DNA from: Gonatopus flavifemur
Lineage: Eukaryota; Arthropoda; Insecta; Hymenoptera; Dryinidae
Direction: 5' to 3'
Length of the DNA stretch: 64,000 nt
Assembly: GCA_018340375.1 (NCBI GenBank)
Contig: JAFFJZ010000010.1
Location: 5,518,001 to 5,582,000, forward strand
The notes beneath the pieces are model-generated. The model saw only the letters and a list, made by a program, of their open reading frames with translations. It had not been told where the DNA came from and made no database searches. Each line of letters begins with the position of its first letter. Within the stretch, counting starts at the first letter, position 1. Below, piece by piece: positions 8,622 to 22,700 of the stretch. The position numbers and the translations under genes were made by a program.

Positions 8622-10040
8622 TAACAGAGAACAAGTTTTTCTGTTTGCCTGTTTAGTCCCTGTTTTTCAAACTAGATATCCACTGACTAAAATGTAACGC
8701 TTGGTCAGCTAGGTTCTTGCAGGGCCAAATTAAGGGTGGAGCCAACGGGACTAGTGGCTCTAATTCTTCCCATTTCCCTCTTAACAATTTTTCAGCTGGA
8801 CGTTTAACAACCGATGACTTTTTTTCAGGAGAAATGATGTCGATTCTACTTGGAAAGGGGTTCTTATCGACCTCAATCCGGCCGTGGATTCTCACATATC
8901 AACTCTCAGCCTGCAAACAAAGTTAACGTGACCTAGTGAGTTTTGGATTGTACGAAATTTAAAAGAAGTATGAGTTTCAATGTCGCCATCTTTGAATAGG
9001 GCAACTTGAGTACGGACTGGTGGATTAGTCTCACTTTACTGAGAATTGAAAAAATGTAAGTTTACATTGAATTTCGCGTGCGAAAAAATAGATCAGTTTG
9101 AAGTTTGTAGGCTGAGGGTTAACTAGCGTCAAATAATCCACTAGTTAGGGTCCAGTTAAGGACCTGTTAGTAGGTACTCAGTGAGAAACTGGTGAGCAGT
9201 GATGTCAAAAAACTAATGAAATCCGCTGTTCTTATATGTATAATTATTTATCTTGGGACACTAGGTCCGAACCTCTTGAATTCCAAAACTGAAATCCAGT
9301 CTTATAGCATCGCAGATATGAATTGTGATTCTATTATGATTCATTTTTCCAGCAGGGTTACTTTTATTAACAAAAGAGTAACTTAAAAGGGTGAATAGTT
9401 CCCACAGCGAATCCATTCTTTGGATTTGGGGATTTCAATTGTACAAAAACTGACTGATGATCAGAAAAAGTGTTCATCATTTTTACTGGGAAGCCACAAA
9501 TATTAGGCAGAATCGATAATACAGTTTTTGTCAGGTTCAGGGATGTTCCAGATTTGGAATGCCAAAGAAAAAAAATCTTCTCATTCTTGACCGCATCCTT
9601 CATAACAAGAACCAATTGGGATCGGACAAGAATTTGAAGCTGGATATCAATTCAACTGATATTCGGCACAAATCCGCATTGAGGAATTCATTCATTTCAT
9701 TTTCCCAGAAATATCCCAGCAAAGTCGGGGACCGAAAAGAATAATATTCCATGGACTGCATCTTGGATAGGATTTCAAAACTTCCATTTCTTATCACCAG
9801 CGCCAAGACATCCAACTTTCTCTCCTGAAACATCTCGACGACCACAACGTCTCACCCTATCTATACTTTGAAAAATATGAGGAGTTTTTTCTCAATTCAG
9901 TTCAGTGGATTCCATTCCCTGATCGTAAGAGAATTTCCTCCAAAAAGTGAGGAAAAACTTCACTAAATCGAGGTGGAAGGTTTCTTATTCATGGTGAAAA
10001 TTTGGGGAAGTGGTGGCGGCGTTTTTACAGTGTACTACTT
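8622..10040. other. Intergenic, no gene recognised
   Basis: Only short open frames. One minus-strand frame at 9600-9845 begins with QERKLDVLALV, faintly like a LINE endonuclease start, but nothing downstream supports it. No clear inverted repeat. Confidence 0.4.
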
Positions 10041-13000
10041 TCACTATTTACAGTCAATTTTTCCAACGAATTTGATTATGTTAGCAAAAGAAATTTAGTT
10101 GTAGCAATCATATTCTTCGTTCTTTCAGCAATTCTCCTTTGCAGGCACTAAAGTAACAAACCAGTGTCCCATGTAAATGTCTTATTCACGTCTTATGCAA
10201 TATATTCCAACAAGTTTGAGACGTTGTGATGTTGGAATGGATCCAACCTATTCCGCATCATGGACTCTCTGAAGATTTTGGCCATATCGATCGAATGATG
10301 ACAGTTGTATCTCTTCAAGCAAAATCAAAGGGTTGTTTAAATAGCCTGATATCTCCCACCAGATAGACTCCATCACTTGAACAGTTTAAGAATCTCAAGC
10401 ATCTTCCTGATCTCTTCCTCTCATCTCTGGTATTCAGTCCTAACGCCAAATCGGTCCAACAAAACTTTCTTCAGCGATCATCAAATTCAACACGCTTTTG
10501 TCTTTCTTTCTCCTAAAAATTTCTCGTAGAAAGATCATTGGAAGATCTCCACTTTTTTTCTTTCGATTTTATCTATTCTAAAACATCTAAAATTGCCCAG
10601 CAACAGGAATTTCTTTCTCCGCAATTCATCTAACAGACACAACAAGGTATTATTTCAGGATTGATACAAATATTTACACCACATCGCATTTGTTCACCTG
10701 AAATCTGTTTTTCCTAAATGAAAGCAAGCGAGATTAAGTGAACATACCAGGGTTTTGGACTTGAGAAAAACAAGGATGAACGGAGCTGGATAAGGTCCAA
10801 GAAATTTATCGTTCGAAACGGCTTCTTTCACCAAAGCAAAGCCAACCGACGGAAGCTTATGCATTCCTACCACAATAAATTCCTCAATGAAATAAGAAAA
10901 GAACGCGCGTATGTATACACGTTTCCCCTAAACATAAAAAGTTTCTAAAATATTCTTGAACGTCTACCGAATAAAGACATATATGACATTGCGTTCCATA
11001 CATACGAAAACGTAACTTCCGTGGCATATTGCAATCCATAATTCTTCTTCCTGGGTTCTACACTCGCAATAAACTTCCACGATATTCTTGCTTCGAATGA
11101 ACTTTTATCATTCTTTTTGTTTAGCGAGGAATCGATATTCGTATTCTTATAAATGGTTTTGATGTTGCACTTTCATGAGATGCTGCTAAATTTTAATCTC
11201 TCGCCACACGTGGGATGGCTTTTAGAGAGCGATGGTATGTAGAGCGTAGAGATCGCATGATGAAAATTTTGATTGTTCCTTCGCAATACTGTTTTTAGGT
11301 TTTATGTGCAGGTGTTGGGAGGAATAAGGAAATAACATTGAGGAGAGGAAAGAGAGTACTCGATGATGCACTGCAGAAATCAATGAACTCCAACTGAGAT
11401 TTAAACTCGACATTTCATTCTGGATGGATATATTTTGATATGAAATACAAAAAAAATATCACATAGAAATTCAATGGGATCCAATCAGAACTTTGAATAC
11501 TTCGAATGAGATTTTATGGAATATTTTCAACAGGGTTATATATCTTTGTATGAAATATGTTAAACCTCGATGTTGTTATTCTGTATCACTGGGAGACAAA
11601 AATTGCTGGATTGAGAATTGTTGTGAAATTCGTTTACATTATGGTTCTTAATTCCTCGCATAATAATGGAATAATCCGTTTTCATCGAAATAAAAAATCT
11701 CCTCGAGAAATCCAAAGTTAAATAACGATTGGAAACTATCGGATATTCACTTGAAAGTACAAACCTCGTTCTCATTGATCGAAGCTCAATGTATGGATAG
11801 CAAACTTTGATGTTATTCCTATTGAAATAAAAATATCCAAGTAAATTGAGAGGAACTTGGATTTACGCGTGATTCCTCAACACCCGATTCTCCGAATTCT
11901 AATTCACTAACTCTACAAGTGATTCGAGTATCAGCTTCGTATATAGAATAATTGAGTCACACCTCAAAATCCGTGTGTTAGTTCAATTGAGCTGTGTTTC
12001 ATGAGACTCAAGCCTGAGATATACACATAACTCAACTTTATACATTTCAGTAAGAATGGGATTGTCGGTGTCCAGGGTGCTCACAATTTCCACATGTACG
12101 AGCAGAGAAGAGCGCAGAGAATGAAAGGAAAAGAGAAAGAAAGGGAGAGAGATTTAAACACTGGGGTTGCTGGTTTCATGGTGTCATGGCAACACCCGTC
12201 GCGATAGAGAGAACGTCTTTTGCCCCTACTTCTGCAGTACTAATACAAATACACATAAATACTGAAGAATCCGAGTAGGAATGTATATTCGAGCGAATGT
12301 GTGTGTGTATAATTTGCATGTACACGATTTCCATCGTTTTAGTATGAACTATTTGGTACAACTATTATTGTACGAAATCGAATTTGATTTAGGTCACCAA
12401 TTGGTTGTTCCTGCACGTTTCTGTGTTCCAAAACTCCATACTTGTGCTTGAAGTTCAATCACAATCGAGGAGACTTTGTGTCCTCTCCAAGGAGATTCCT
12501 GTAGATTCAATATTATAGTCTGATACGTGAAGATCGAATCAAGCGAAACGATGAAAATCCAAGGAACTCATATTGAACCCATCCAGGCAAACCCAATGGA
12601 TTGTAGAACGTTCGAAAATCACGATAAACTCCTTGATGATACAGAATCGAAAAATAGAAAATAAGAAACAGCAATATCCTGGACGAAAGATTCAATCTAA
12701 ATCCAGTGCTCGACGCTGATACCTTGTCGATGTTAACTTTTTCTTCAACAAGGGAGCTGATCGTCTCTCGCACCGTCGTATTTTCATAATCGATTTCGCC
12801 ACGTAGCCGTCAGTGTGCATCAAGTAAAGGAGAACGGCGGCGAAGGAACGGAAAGGAAAAGAAGGGTAGGAAAAGAAGATGGATGGGCCTCTGGATCGAT
12901 GTACCGTCTTGCTTTTTTATTCTTAACTCCGAAGCAAGGAAATTCTCTCATCCGTAATAGTCGTGTAAAGAAATACGAAGAGATAATTTTAAACGAGAGA

Positions 13001-16000
13001 CATTTCTTTCTATTGTATAAATTTTCATATTATCAATTGTGTGTTCTTTATGAATTCATTAAATGCTCTTGCCTCGTAGCTCATGGTCTGAAGCGTTTTA
13101 TGAGTGGCATGCGTTCGATATTGAATACCTTGATAATACTTTCAACATCACGTACAATGAGGATCCTGCAGGGTATTTGAATTTATCTCCCGACTCATGA
13201 AATTCCCAAACAACGCGATGCCGAGAAAAATTTCTTTTGATTTCATTAGAAACTTTTTACGTCGTGGTAATAATAATGATGATGATCATCATCCTGATGA
13301 GGATTATGATAATAACCAGGTGATTATTACAGTCATGCAAGGTTGTTCAATTGTTCATCATAATTAGATTATACACAAATTATGTACCGGAAGAGGGATT
13401 TTGAATTGAATGATACAATGATTAATTCCTCAGGGAGCAATTTGATGGAAAAATACTCGGCTATGATTTGTGGTATTTTCCAGCTCTTTTCAGAGCCTGA
13501 CTAGACCCTAAAGAAACCTAGACAATGTTAAACTCTCAAAACTGAGCAGAAGAATGTCAGGTTTCTGCAGAAATTGCTAAAAATTTAAATCTATTGAATG
13601 TATTCAGTTGGGAATTGAATTGGCTCTCTGAAATCCTGATGGACACCATCTCCTACAGTTTGAATATTCCCTGAACACTTTCCGAGCCCAAAAAAAAACT
13701 TGAAATCTCAGATACAATACTTCAAGTGTACTGCATTATGAAGCAACACGAAAGCATCTCGACGCTAAGTACATTTTGATACATTCCCAGAAATCTTATC
13801 ATCACACCCTGATTTTGACATCAGGTCCTCATTAGAGTTCGTTACGGTTTTCCCGTTTTTTGCTCGATTTTATGGAAATCTCATCCGAACCCTGTTGTCC
13901 CCCTCACGTTACACCCCTATTTGAATCAATCCTATTAGGGAAATCAGGTAAGGCTCTTATGGAAAATAGAGAATGCCTGATCAAATTTCAACCAGGGCAT
14001 CGAAGAATCATAATTTTCCAGAAGAATCTTAGAGAACGAATTTCGTTTATTTTCACACAAATACGTGTGACCACTAGAGGGTTAAAAAGTTCGAAAAAAT
14101 ATGACGTGCATTCAAAGCGACGGAGGAAAGGATTGGAATTCATCGTGGAAAATCAGGAAATGACGTTGTCAAAGGGTTTCGCGCTTCAGGGTGACACAGA
14201 AGTGAAGAAGTGAAAGGCAAGGAGAAATGAGAAAAAAAGAAGGAAAAATAAAAAGAGCCGCTCAAACTGGTCGCGTCTTCTTCCAGTGCAACTCTAGTAC
14301 AGGCTTTATGAGTGAATATATTAACGAAGCCAGAGCCTCTTTGATTCAAACCGCGGTCGTGTAATTTTTAATTACTAGAGAGAGCCTCCGTCGTTTTTCC
14401 TTCGCCAATGTCGTATTCAGAAACTGGCTGTCTGTACTCGTTGTGTACATGATGTGGAAATATATAACATCTCTTGGAATATGAATATCAGCAAGTGAAC
14501 GAGTTATCGTGTATCCCTTCTCCATGAATAATGCTGACAATTTTGTTCGACAATGGGTTTCGCGGTTTGAAAAGGGGAGCACTGCTTACGTTTCATTGTG
14601 CATTGAAATTTTTGAATATCTTTTGCGATGTTCCAAAGCGGTTACTCTTTTCCTTCGCGATGTGCAGAAGCTTTGATGGCATATATGAGATTTCAGGGAA
14701 TCCTTTGAAAGCAAAGATTTATCCAGAATTGAATGGAATGAAACGCAGATGAGATAAATTCAATTTTCTTTGTGTTGTTGTGGCGAGGAATAGGGAACAG
14801 ACGTGATTGATCAATCATGTCTCGCTTTATGATTGAATCTCAAATATATTCATTATGAAAAGATCGCGACGCCAAGCACAGTGTTTTGGAATTAGGAGAT
14901 ATTTTCATAAATTTGTAATAAGAACGATATGATTATGATCTATTTCATCAAGATGTATTGTTGGATCCTCGAATCCATCCTTTTCACTTGTGAATTCAAT
15001 CCATGCTCTAAAATCGTAGCCGTGAAGATCGCAAGCCCAGAGCTCCTCTATTCACAGGCTCTGTCATTGGTACCCAGCTGGAATAACAAACAGTACTCAG
15101 AGCGGAACCGAGAAGTGTTTTTCTCGGAAAACGCGTGGTGAATTGTTTCACAAGTGCAACCCATTAAAATGTCAGTGATAATCATCTACAGTTCGTCACC
15201 CCATTCTACCGTATCGTTCTATGTTGAAACATTGGAAATAAGTAGGTCAACGTGGCTGAGGGAAGAGTCGAAAGCCATATTGGAGATGAAACAGGTGTCG
15301 TATCCGGATGATACATTCAGACGAACGAAGACCAGAATCATTCGTATGTTGTTGACAAAAAGAAACAGAATGCGTCAAGGTTTGATAATTTACATACCTT
15401 TCAAACCTTGAATTTTGATTTTTATTCAAATTCCTATCCAACAGTCACCGCTCCACACGAATTTTTCAATTTGCGTGAAAAATAATTTGATGATATTCAA
15501 TCTCATAAAACCTTCCAAATGAGAAGATAGTACAAAAACTCAGAGGTGTTGAGAGAGTAGAACGAATAAATTCATTAGAATTCTTTTTTTATTCAATATT
15601 CACAGCTTTGATCATTGTTTTTTGTTCCGTTTTTCATCTTTGTAACACGCGGTATTCTTCTACCGTATGCTCGCACTGTCTGTTATATTCATACTTTTTC
15701 CACTTGTGCTTTGGAAGGTTTCGTATTCTCGTCGCTCTCTTTTTTCCCGATTTTTTCCCCATTACTGTGATAGAAGTGACGAGTAGAAATATCATCTTAT
15801 CTCGCCTCTTCCATCTTTTTCCTCCTTCTGTTCTTTATTACGTTAATGCGGGAGTGAAATGAGCATTCAACCCCGGGTTGGTCTAAGATAAATAGTATAA
15901 CGTTGTTAATTTACTTGTTCTGAAGTCTTGATAAACGATCGAGTTCTTCTCCAAACTTAATATTCCAAAAAATCATAGTGTCTCAGTGCTCGCATCGAGT

Positions 16001-16004
16001 ATTT
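10041..16004. other. Long repeat-poor intergenic block
   Basis: About 6 kb without recognisable genes and with few of the foldbacks that fill the rest of the window. It has small AT-rich runs, a GATGATGATCATCATC-like stretch near 13275-13300 and a purine-rich stretch at 12115-12155. Frames at 12815-13180 and 13860-14213 have no family signature. It could hold regulatory DNA, but no site is named. Confidence 0.4.
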
Positions 16005-16280
16005 CACGGAGAGAAAAGAAATTTGGCGTGACAGCGAAATCTCATTTCGCTGGGTCCCTTTTGCAAACTATTCGTTATCACAGCGATCTTCGTAGCTAAA
16101 ACAGCGATTTTTTAGCTGGGGCAGCAAATTTTCAGCGTTATATTCGAGATAGCGAATAAATTTTACTGGAGATTTCAGCATTTCTTGCTGCCACAGCTAA
16201 AAAATCGCTGTTTTAGCCATGAAGATTGCTGTCACAGCAAATGTACCCAGTAAAATCAGCTGATAATTTTGTTTCCCCGT
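16005..16280. mobile_element. F1 MITE with GCTG...CAGC modules
   Basis: It begins CACGGAGAGAAAAGAAATTT and ends near GTTTCCCCGTA (degraded). Interior units such as AAAATCGCTGTTTTAGC and GCTGTCACAGCAAAT show the same module family as 2964-3333. Confidence 0.6.
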
Positions 16281-16593
16281 ATGGTTGTTTTTGATTTCAT
16301 GGTGAATAAAATCCACCTCCTTCCAACATGGAAGAAGTAGCGTTGAATTCGTATGTGTGAATCGCAGTCTTTTTGAGATATTTAGTCTGAAACAAAATTT
16401 TGTCAAACAGAAAAGTTGCTCAATTTTATTCACAAAGTATGCACAGGGAAAATAACTGATGTGAGAGTGTTCAGGGTTGAGTGAAAGAGAAACTATATCA
16501 ATGAACGTTTATTCTAAAAGCTCTTGCTGTAATAGGTTCAGGAGTCTGTCTCTGATTCATTTGAATTCTTTTATTATGTTCACAAGATAAGCA

Positions 16594-16860
16594 CACGCAG
16601 AGAAAAATTCTCACTGTATTAGCAAAACGGTTGCTGTTACAGCAAAAATATTGATATTTCAGCAAGATATTTGCTTATTCAGCAGGATTTTCTAACCGTC
16701 TGTATATCTACAATTCCGGATTGCTGGATGACAAGTGCTTGTTAAAAGAGCAGGATTTTTGGTGTAATAGCAAATTTTTTGCTAATTCAGCAACAAGTTT
16801 CGCCATATCAGCAAAGCAAATTTTCGAGGTGTGCTGTTCCAGCAACTTTTTTTCTTTGAT
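16594..16860. mobile_element. F1 MITE with GCTG...CAGC modules, degraded right end
   Basis: The left end is CACGCAGAGAAAAATTC. The interior has TTGCTGTTACAGCAAAA, TTTGCTAATTCAGCAA and related units. The right terminus is hard to place because the CTCCGTG end has decayed. Confidence 0.5.
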
Positions 16861-16995
16861 TGCACGGAAAGAACAACTATCCAACTTAAAAGCGTATATG
16901 GACCCATTTTGTTTTCATGAGAATAACAATTCTCTCCATTGATTGAACTCATTTCAGGGGTTATATCTGTTTGAAATTGTTTTTTATTGGCTTAA

Positions 16996-18304
16996 GGGGG
17001 TATTCTAGTCTAGAAATTTGAAAAAACCTAAAATTTTTTCTTCCATATTCCGATAGGTTACACATTCAAGAATATCTCCCTCAAAGGATTTTTCAAAATT
17101 CGAATTATTTCTAAAGTTATAGTCATTTTAGTGACATAGCACCCAGACTGATTTGGGCGGAGCGGCTGTAACAGTGTGCGACTGAAGGCTCCGGCTACTT
17201 GAACTCTGGATGACTTTCAACACGCAAATCCACCACTTACTGATAAAGTTTTAACAGTCTTAAAACCTATTTACGAAAGCCTGTCAGATGATTCTTTATT
17301 GGAACGTTGTTTGGGTTCCGAAACTCAAAATAACAATGAATCACTAAATTCTTTGATATGGACGTCTGCATCCAAACACATCCACGCTGGAGTCCAGACA
17401 ATCGGAATTGCTACTTATTTAGCAGCCAGTATCTTCAATGAAGGCTTTAATCCCATTTCAAATATGGTGAAACTTATGGGGATGAAAATTGGTGTGGAAA
17501 CCCATGGGTTTGTTGTTAGGCGCAATGAAGTAAGAATTCAACGTTCTGAAGTTCGATCTTCAAATGCTTTAAAAGGAGGAAGAGCTGCTCGTCTTGCGGA
17601 AAGAAACGCTGAAAATCAGCAATATGAAGTAGAAGAAGGCCCGATGTATGGAGCTGAGATGGCTGATTAAGAAAATATGACTCATATGTGCGCATCTATC
17701 AGTTACACTGCCTGAAACTTAACGTAAAACTTTAAACGTGTTTTTCTCGAAACTACTTTTTTTGATGCGGTTGTCATGATATCTCAAGTTCCAGTTGACC
17801 GATTTACTTGAAATTTGGCATGAATATTCTTTATATATGCCGTCATCGTATGAACCACTAAAAACTAGAAATTTTTCATTTTCAATATTTTTAAAAAATC
17901 CGGGAAAGTTGAAAAATGAGTGAAAAAATCGACTTTTATTTTTAATTAGCCACCATTTTGCGAAAAAAATTTTTTCTTCCACTTTTTTTGGTTTATACGA
18001 TACTGGCATTTATACTGATCAAAACTTACCCATACTTTTATTTTTCAGGTGACCAGGAGGGCAGATATCATGACGACCAGGAAACGGCTCTTTTTCCCCC
18101 TCTATTTCAACAACGTATAACTTGCTGAAATTTTGATATTTTTATTTTTCTTATTCTTTCATGTACTCTTGAAATATGAATAAATGAGTCATAAAAAAAT
18201 GGATACTAAAAATATCTTTATTTTCTAACTTTTATTATCTAACTTTTTTTTCATGAAGCCTCAAAAAACGCTTGAAATTCGAGCTTCTAGGCTAGAATAC
18301 CCCC
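16996..18304 (+). mobile_element. DNA transposon remnant with Mutator-like ORF and TTAA-flanked inverted termini
   Basis: The left terminus GGGGGTATTCTAGTCTAGAA and the right TTCTAGGCTAGAATACCCCC are inverted copies, flanked by TTAA at 16992-16995 and 18305-18308. Inside is an ORF (17203-17670) resembling the C-terminal part of Mutator-like-domain transposon proteins. The remaining sequence is AT-rich and noncoding. The size, 1.3 kb, is too small for a complete autonomous element. Noncoding segments like GTTTTTCTCGAAAC...CTTGAAATTT recur at 19370-19720 and 22975-23523. Confidence 0.75.
17203..17670 (+). pseudogene. Mutator-like transposase-domain protein, C-terminal fragment
   Basis: Open for 155 residues after an in-frame stop at 17200-17202, ending TAA. 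It contains RCLGSETQNNNESLNSLIW, ASIFNEGFNP, NMVKLMGMKIG and a final YGAEMAD. This pattern (CLGG.TQN.NES.NS.IW, FN.G, YGAG..AD) is typical of the C-terminal region of a widespread animal transposon protein annotated as Mutator-like transposase domain. The catalytic N-terminal region is missing, so it is a truncated relic or a piece of an exon-structured transposase. The family assignment is from memory of the motif pattern. Confidence 0.7.
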
Positions 18305-18308
18305 TTAA

Positions 18309-19369
18309 ATGATGTGGAAAAAAACATCTCAAGAATGATATCAAACAACATTTTCTGAAAACTCTTGAAATATGAAATTTTGAAGCAACTCTGGGCGGTT
18401 CGAAATGACAAATTCTGACTTTGGTTGATGATCGCCTGTCAAAGAGCAGCGACTCACACGATAATCAGATCAATATGCAGTGGTCCAAGAGGAAAGACGC
18501 CTATCATCGAAGTTAGTGACACACGTCAATCCCCACTATTAGTTAGTGCGGCATCTCATATCATTACGTGAACACGTACCGCATAATTCCTCGTGCGAAA
18601 ACGTGGTTCATGAACTCTCTGTAAAGTACATCACCGCGGAGTTTGTTCGATCGATTCTCTTTTCGTGAACCTCCTCTACGTTCGAGAGGACTCCCGAATT
18701 TCAATGGCCAGCATCTACACACGTATGGAATGATCCTAGGACAATCATCCCGTCTCATCTAAGTCGGCCAACGATCTTCAATACGGTTCCTCACGCACTC
18801 TCTTATATTCTGGCCACCATTTCAGTTCCAACTTGAATATTCTCATATGATCATTTATTCAATATTTCTACCTTGAACAGCATTATCATTCAAGTAGTAT
18901 CTAACATTTACTTTGATTAAAGACGGTATCTTTATTGAACATTCTTGAGTCACCGTCATTATATGACAGCTTAATTATTCATACGAAATTATTTGTAATT
19001 TGATAATTATAGCGTTTATTGAGACCTAATTCCACTTGTTTTCAATTCAAAGAACATTCGACCTTTTCATTTACAGTCCATTCATCTCTCGCTCTATCGT
19101 TCATTTTCTGGGAATCCATTACAAAAGAAATTCCCTGGTTTACTACAATTTTTAAAGAAAAATTCACATCGTTATTTTGTCAGCACGGTGAAGGCCGAAT
19201 CAGACTTTTTCAATCATGTAGCGGTTTTGAGTGTTACCAAAAATCGCTAAATCGTCCAAGAAAGAGCTGGAGAAGAGTTATTTGAACTTAGAACGGCAGT
19301 TATATGATGCTGGGATCGCAGACTAAAAGTAAAAAAATCAGCAAGCCTCTATTTTAAGAATTTCCTCAT
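18309..19369. other. Intergenic, no gene recognised
   Basis: No ORF with family resemblance and no long inverted repeat. Confidence 0.4.
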
Positions 19370-19720
19370 TCTCAAACTTCAAACGCGTTTTTCTCCAAAC
19401 CACTTTTTCAAAATCGGCCGACATCACAACTCGAGTAATTTTCATCCGATTGACTTGAAAATTTAACCTCAGCTTCTCGGATAGATTATCCATCGAAGTG
19501 CATAGGATTTTTACGATTGATGAACAATTACGATTTTTATCAACAAATTATGGTCGATTTTTTCGTCGAAAATGCAATTTTTTTCTTCAAATTGATGCGA
19601 AAATTGCAAAAATCAATATTTCTCAATAATCCTACGTACTCCTGTAGCAAAATTCATGTAGATTGAGGAAAAATTTTGTTTATTGTTCTAGCTGCAGACG
19701 TAGGAGACTTTTGATGTCGG
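19370..19720. repeat. Fragment related to the noncoding part of the 16996-18304 element
   Basis: It shares the order CAAACGCGTTTTTCTC, CAACTCGAGTAATTTTC, GATTGACTTGAAAATTT and a downstream run of A/T tracts with 17733-17960 and 22978-23240. No termini were found here. Confidence 0.45.
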
Positions 19721-22700
19721 CCTTGGAGCGCCTTCAAAAACTACGCTTCTTTTGTATATACAACTGAGCCGCCATTTCATCCTCGATATTAAGATAAAAA
19801 AATCTTCTTCCCACCTCAAGATATGTATAATAAATCCTCGAAACCTTATATCGATCGTTCCATTTGCAGAGTCACAAAAAATTCACAGAAAACCCTCTTA
19901 TTTTTAGGCTTCAAACAGATATAAACCCTTAACAAAAAGATTTATTCGAAATTAATCAAATTAATAAACAAATTTGTTATTCTAACGATAAAAATTAGTC
20001 CATATGCACTGACAAGTTAAATACGTATTTCAACTAATTTGATCTTTTGTGAGGATATTCAAAAGAAATACGAGTGAATTTTTATTTGGAAAATCTCTTC
20101 TCAATGAATTTTCTCCACGTGCCTTATTCGCAGTACGGAAAGTTTGTTGTAAAAGACGGGTTTTGGATCGGTTGACTCGTGTCGAGCAATTAGAAATCTA
20201 CCTAGCATACCCTATGTCAGAAGTTACGTTAAAACGCATATGGAAAGTGGTGACGGCACAAGCATAAGCAGGTCGTAGAAACGGTTCAAAGTGGACTTCG
20301 TGAAAAGATAATAGCTCGGACGATGCGTGAATGTACAGTGATGTTGCCGGAAAGCGTGTCGAGCATTATTGTATCCCTCTCGTACATTTGTAGATGCATT
20401 ACGCATTCCCTGTGTCGTAAGCCTTTAGAAAAACTCTCTCACACTCTTGTTCTCTCTTGCTCTCCTCATCATCTCTGTCGGTAAACCTGCATGAAGAGAG
20501 TGTGAAGGTACGGTGTAGGGTAGGAATATGTGATATCAATGCCAACACTATATTCACGAAAAGAGGTAGGTCCAGAGAAAGACCCTCAGCACATCCCAGC
20601 GTAAATCCTTATCTTGCTTCCGGGATGCGGGTTTCGTGTTTATATCTCACAAAAAATGCTAAAAGGACATTGCACCCGGGACGGAGTAGCGAAATATAAT
20701 ACACACAAAGTGAATACGATATGATGTTTATGCGCGCTATATTTTTCAGGAATTGTGATGAGGAGTCTTCGTTTTTTCCCTTTGGCAATGGAAATTGTCA
20801 TCACTCGTGATCAGCTAAAGCCGAGATTGAGATTCTGGAGATTGCGGGAGATGTAATTTTTGGATCTTTATCTCCCTCGTGGTCTTCGTTTGAACTAAGA
20901 GAGAGTAATTTTCAAGAAATCACTTTTATTTAGGAGTGTTTCGTTCCAGTTACTGGTTTGCAATTTTTCTTAGGTGGTCATGCTGTTCACTGCACAAGAG
21001 ATGAAATATTGAAATACTTATTGTTGAGTCAATGTAATGAGTGAGTATGTAAACACTTATGAGGCACTAACAAGTCTCGTTTCTCACTAGCACAGGCGTC
21101 ATAGAAGATCTTTTAGATATCTGTTAGACCAAAGCAGAGTTTTAGACTTCTGAAAGACATTTAAATGTGTGCTAGGGTAGTTGTTTAAAACGAGGATTTC
21201 ATCCCTGTTAAAAATGACGGAAGTGTGCTGAAAGGTTTGGAAACCAATTGGGACAAAAACCGACATTAAACAGAATGAATCGTAAAGATTCGCAACTAAA
21301 TTCTTTCCGTTTATTTCTGTCATTTTTAACAGGGATAACTCTTCAATTATAAGTCAGTATTACAAGATTTTGGATCTTTAACAACTGAGTATTCTGTTAT
21401 TCTATTGCTAATTCTTATTTCTCAATGAATCTGCATAAAACAAACAGAATTCCTGTTCCATTTTTTTGTATCCCCAGCAAAAAATTTCGGATTGAAATTC
21501 AAGAAATTTATTTTACAGGAATTCTATTCACCTCCATTCTCACCTATTCCACAGTCGAATCGTATTCCAAATCTTGAATTCAAATTCAATTTTTCCGATG
21601 TAAATTTTAGAATAGCAACAATGAATTACCTTTACGATATTGAATGAAAGATTTTCATTTCTGTTAGGAGAATTCAATACAGAATAGCAACTGGAATTCA
21701 TACATAATATCGAAATCTAAATATTTCAGTTTCTTTCTATTCATATGTATTCTTTTTTTGGGTAATTCGAATTGGGGAGGATTGAACAGAATAGAAAATT
21801 TCTTTCTATTCCAGATTTTTTATTGGGTTTCTTTGATATCCAAACGAAGAAAATGAATCTCAAGTTGTAAATTGTTACTCAGCGAACAGGAAATATTTTC
21901 AAACGCGCGGAGCTGTCGTATCAATAGATCCAAGAAGATTGAGTTTTCTCTGATAAAGAGGGACGGTACGTGACTAGATCTGAACCAAGATTCACAATGG
22001 ATGTTGTACCAATTGAAAGAGCTTTTTGGGGAAGAACAGCTGGAATGAATCGCTCTTCTTTCCATCAGACAGGGGTTGTAAAAGTAAATTCTCCCCCTAT
22101 TGGAGGAAATGTAGAACTCTTCTCGTTCCTTATTATAAAATAACAAATTCGGTAAAGCCTTTAATATCATTTGTTCTGGTACCTCGAAGTTTTCTTCAAA
22201 GAATATCAGTTCTGTTTTAATGATGAAATAATTTTCAAAATTAAAATCTTTTGCTGTTGCTCATCCGACAGTTTTTTCCTATCTTCCGAACAAAATCGTG
22301 ACCCATAGCCTCGAACATTGACGAACACTCGAAAAAATATTTGGAGAAAGACGGTAAAATAGAAGGAATAAAAAAAATGAAGAATCGAGACAACAGAAAA
22401 TAATACCAAAACAAAGAAGGTGAGATGAAGTTTGATAGATCTTGTACACTCGGAGAAAAATTTGGTTCGCATAACCAGCTGACGTAGTTATTTATGGCTT
22501 CAATCATCCCTGTTTGAAGAATCTCATTGATTTCGATGCAGAGAATCGATTCAAACTCATTAAAAATTGATTCTCACTGGGTTTGAATTAGTTTTCTGCA
22601 TCGGAATCAATGAGAATCAATCGGTTCAATGAGATTCTTCAGAGGAATATACCACTTTGACACATTTAAGAAATCGATTTTTTTTACCTTTTTCAACAGT

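Noticed and set aside
9367..9845. Minus-strand frames with QERKLDVLALV, faintly like a LINE endonuclease N-terminus
   Set aside because: Only about eleven residues resemble the family and nothing catalytic follows; could be chance. A profile search would decide.
12815..13180. 121-residue open frame
   Set aside because: No domain and poor codon pattern; upstream purine-rich segment explains the early Lys/Glu/Arg content.
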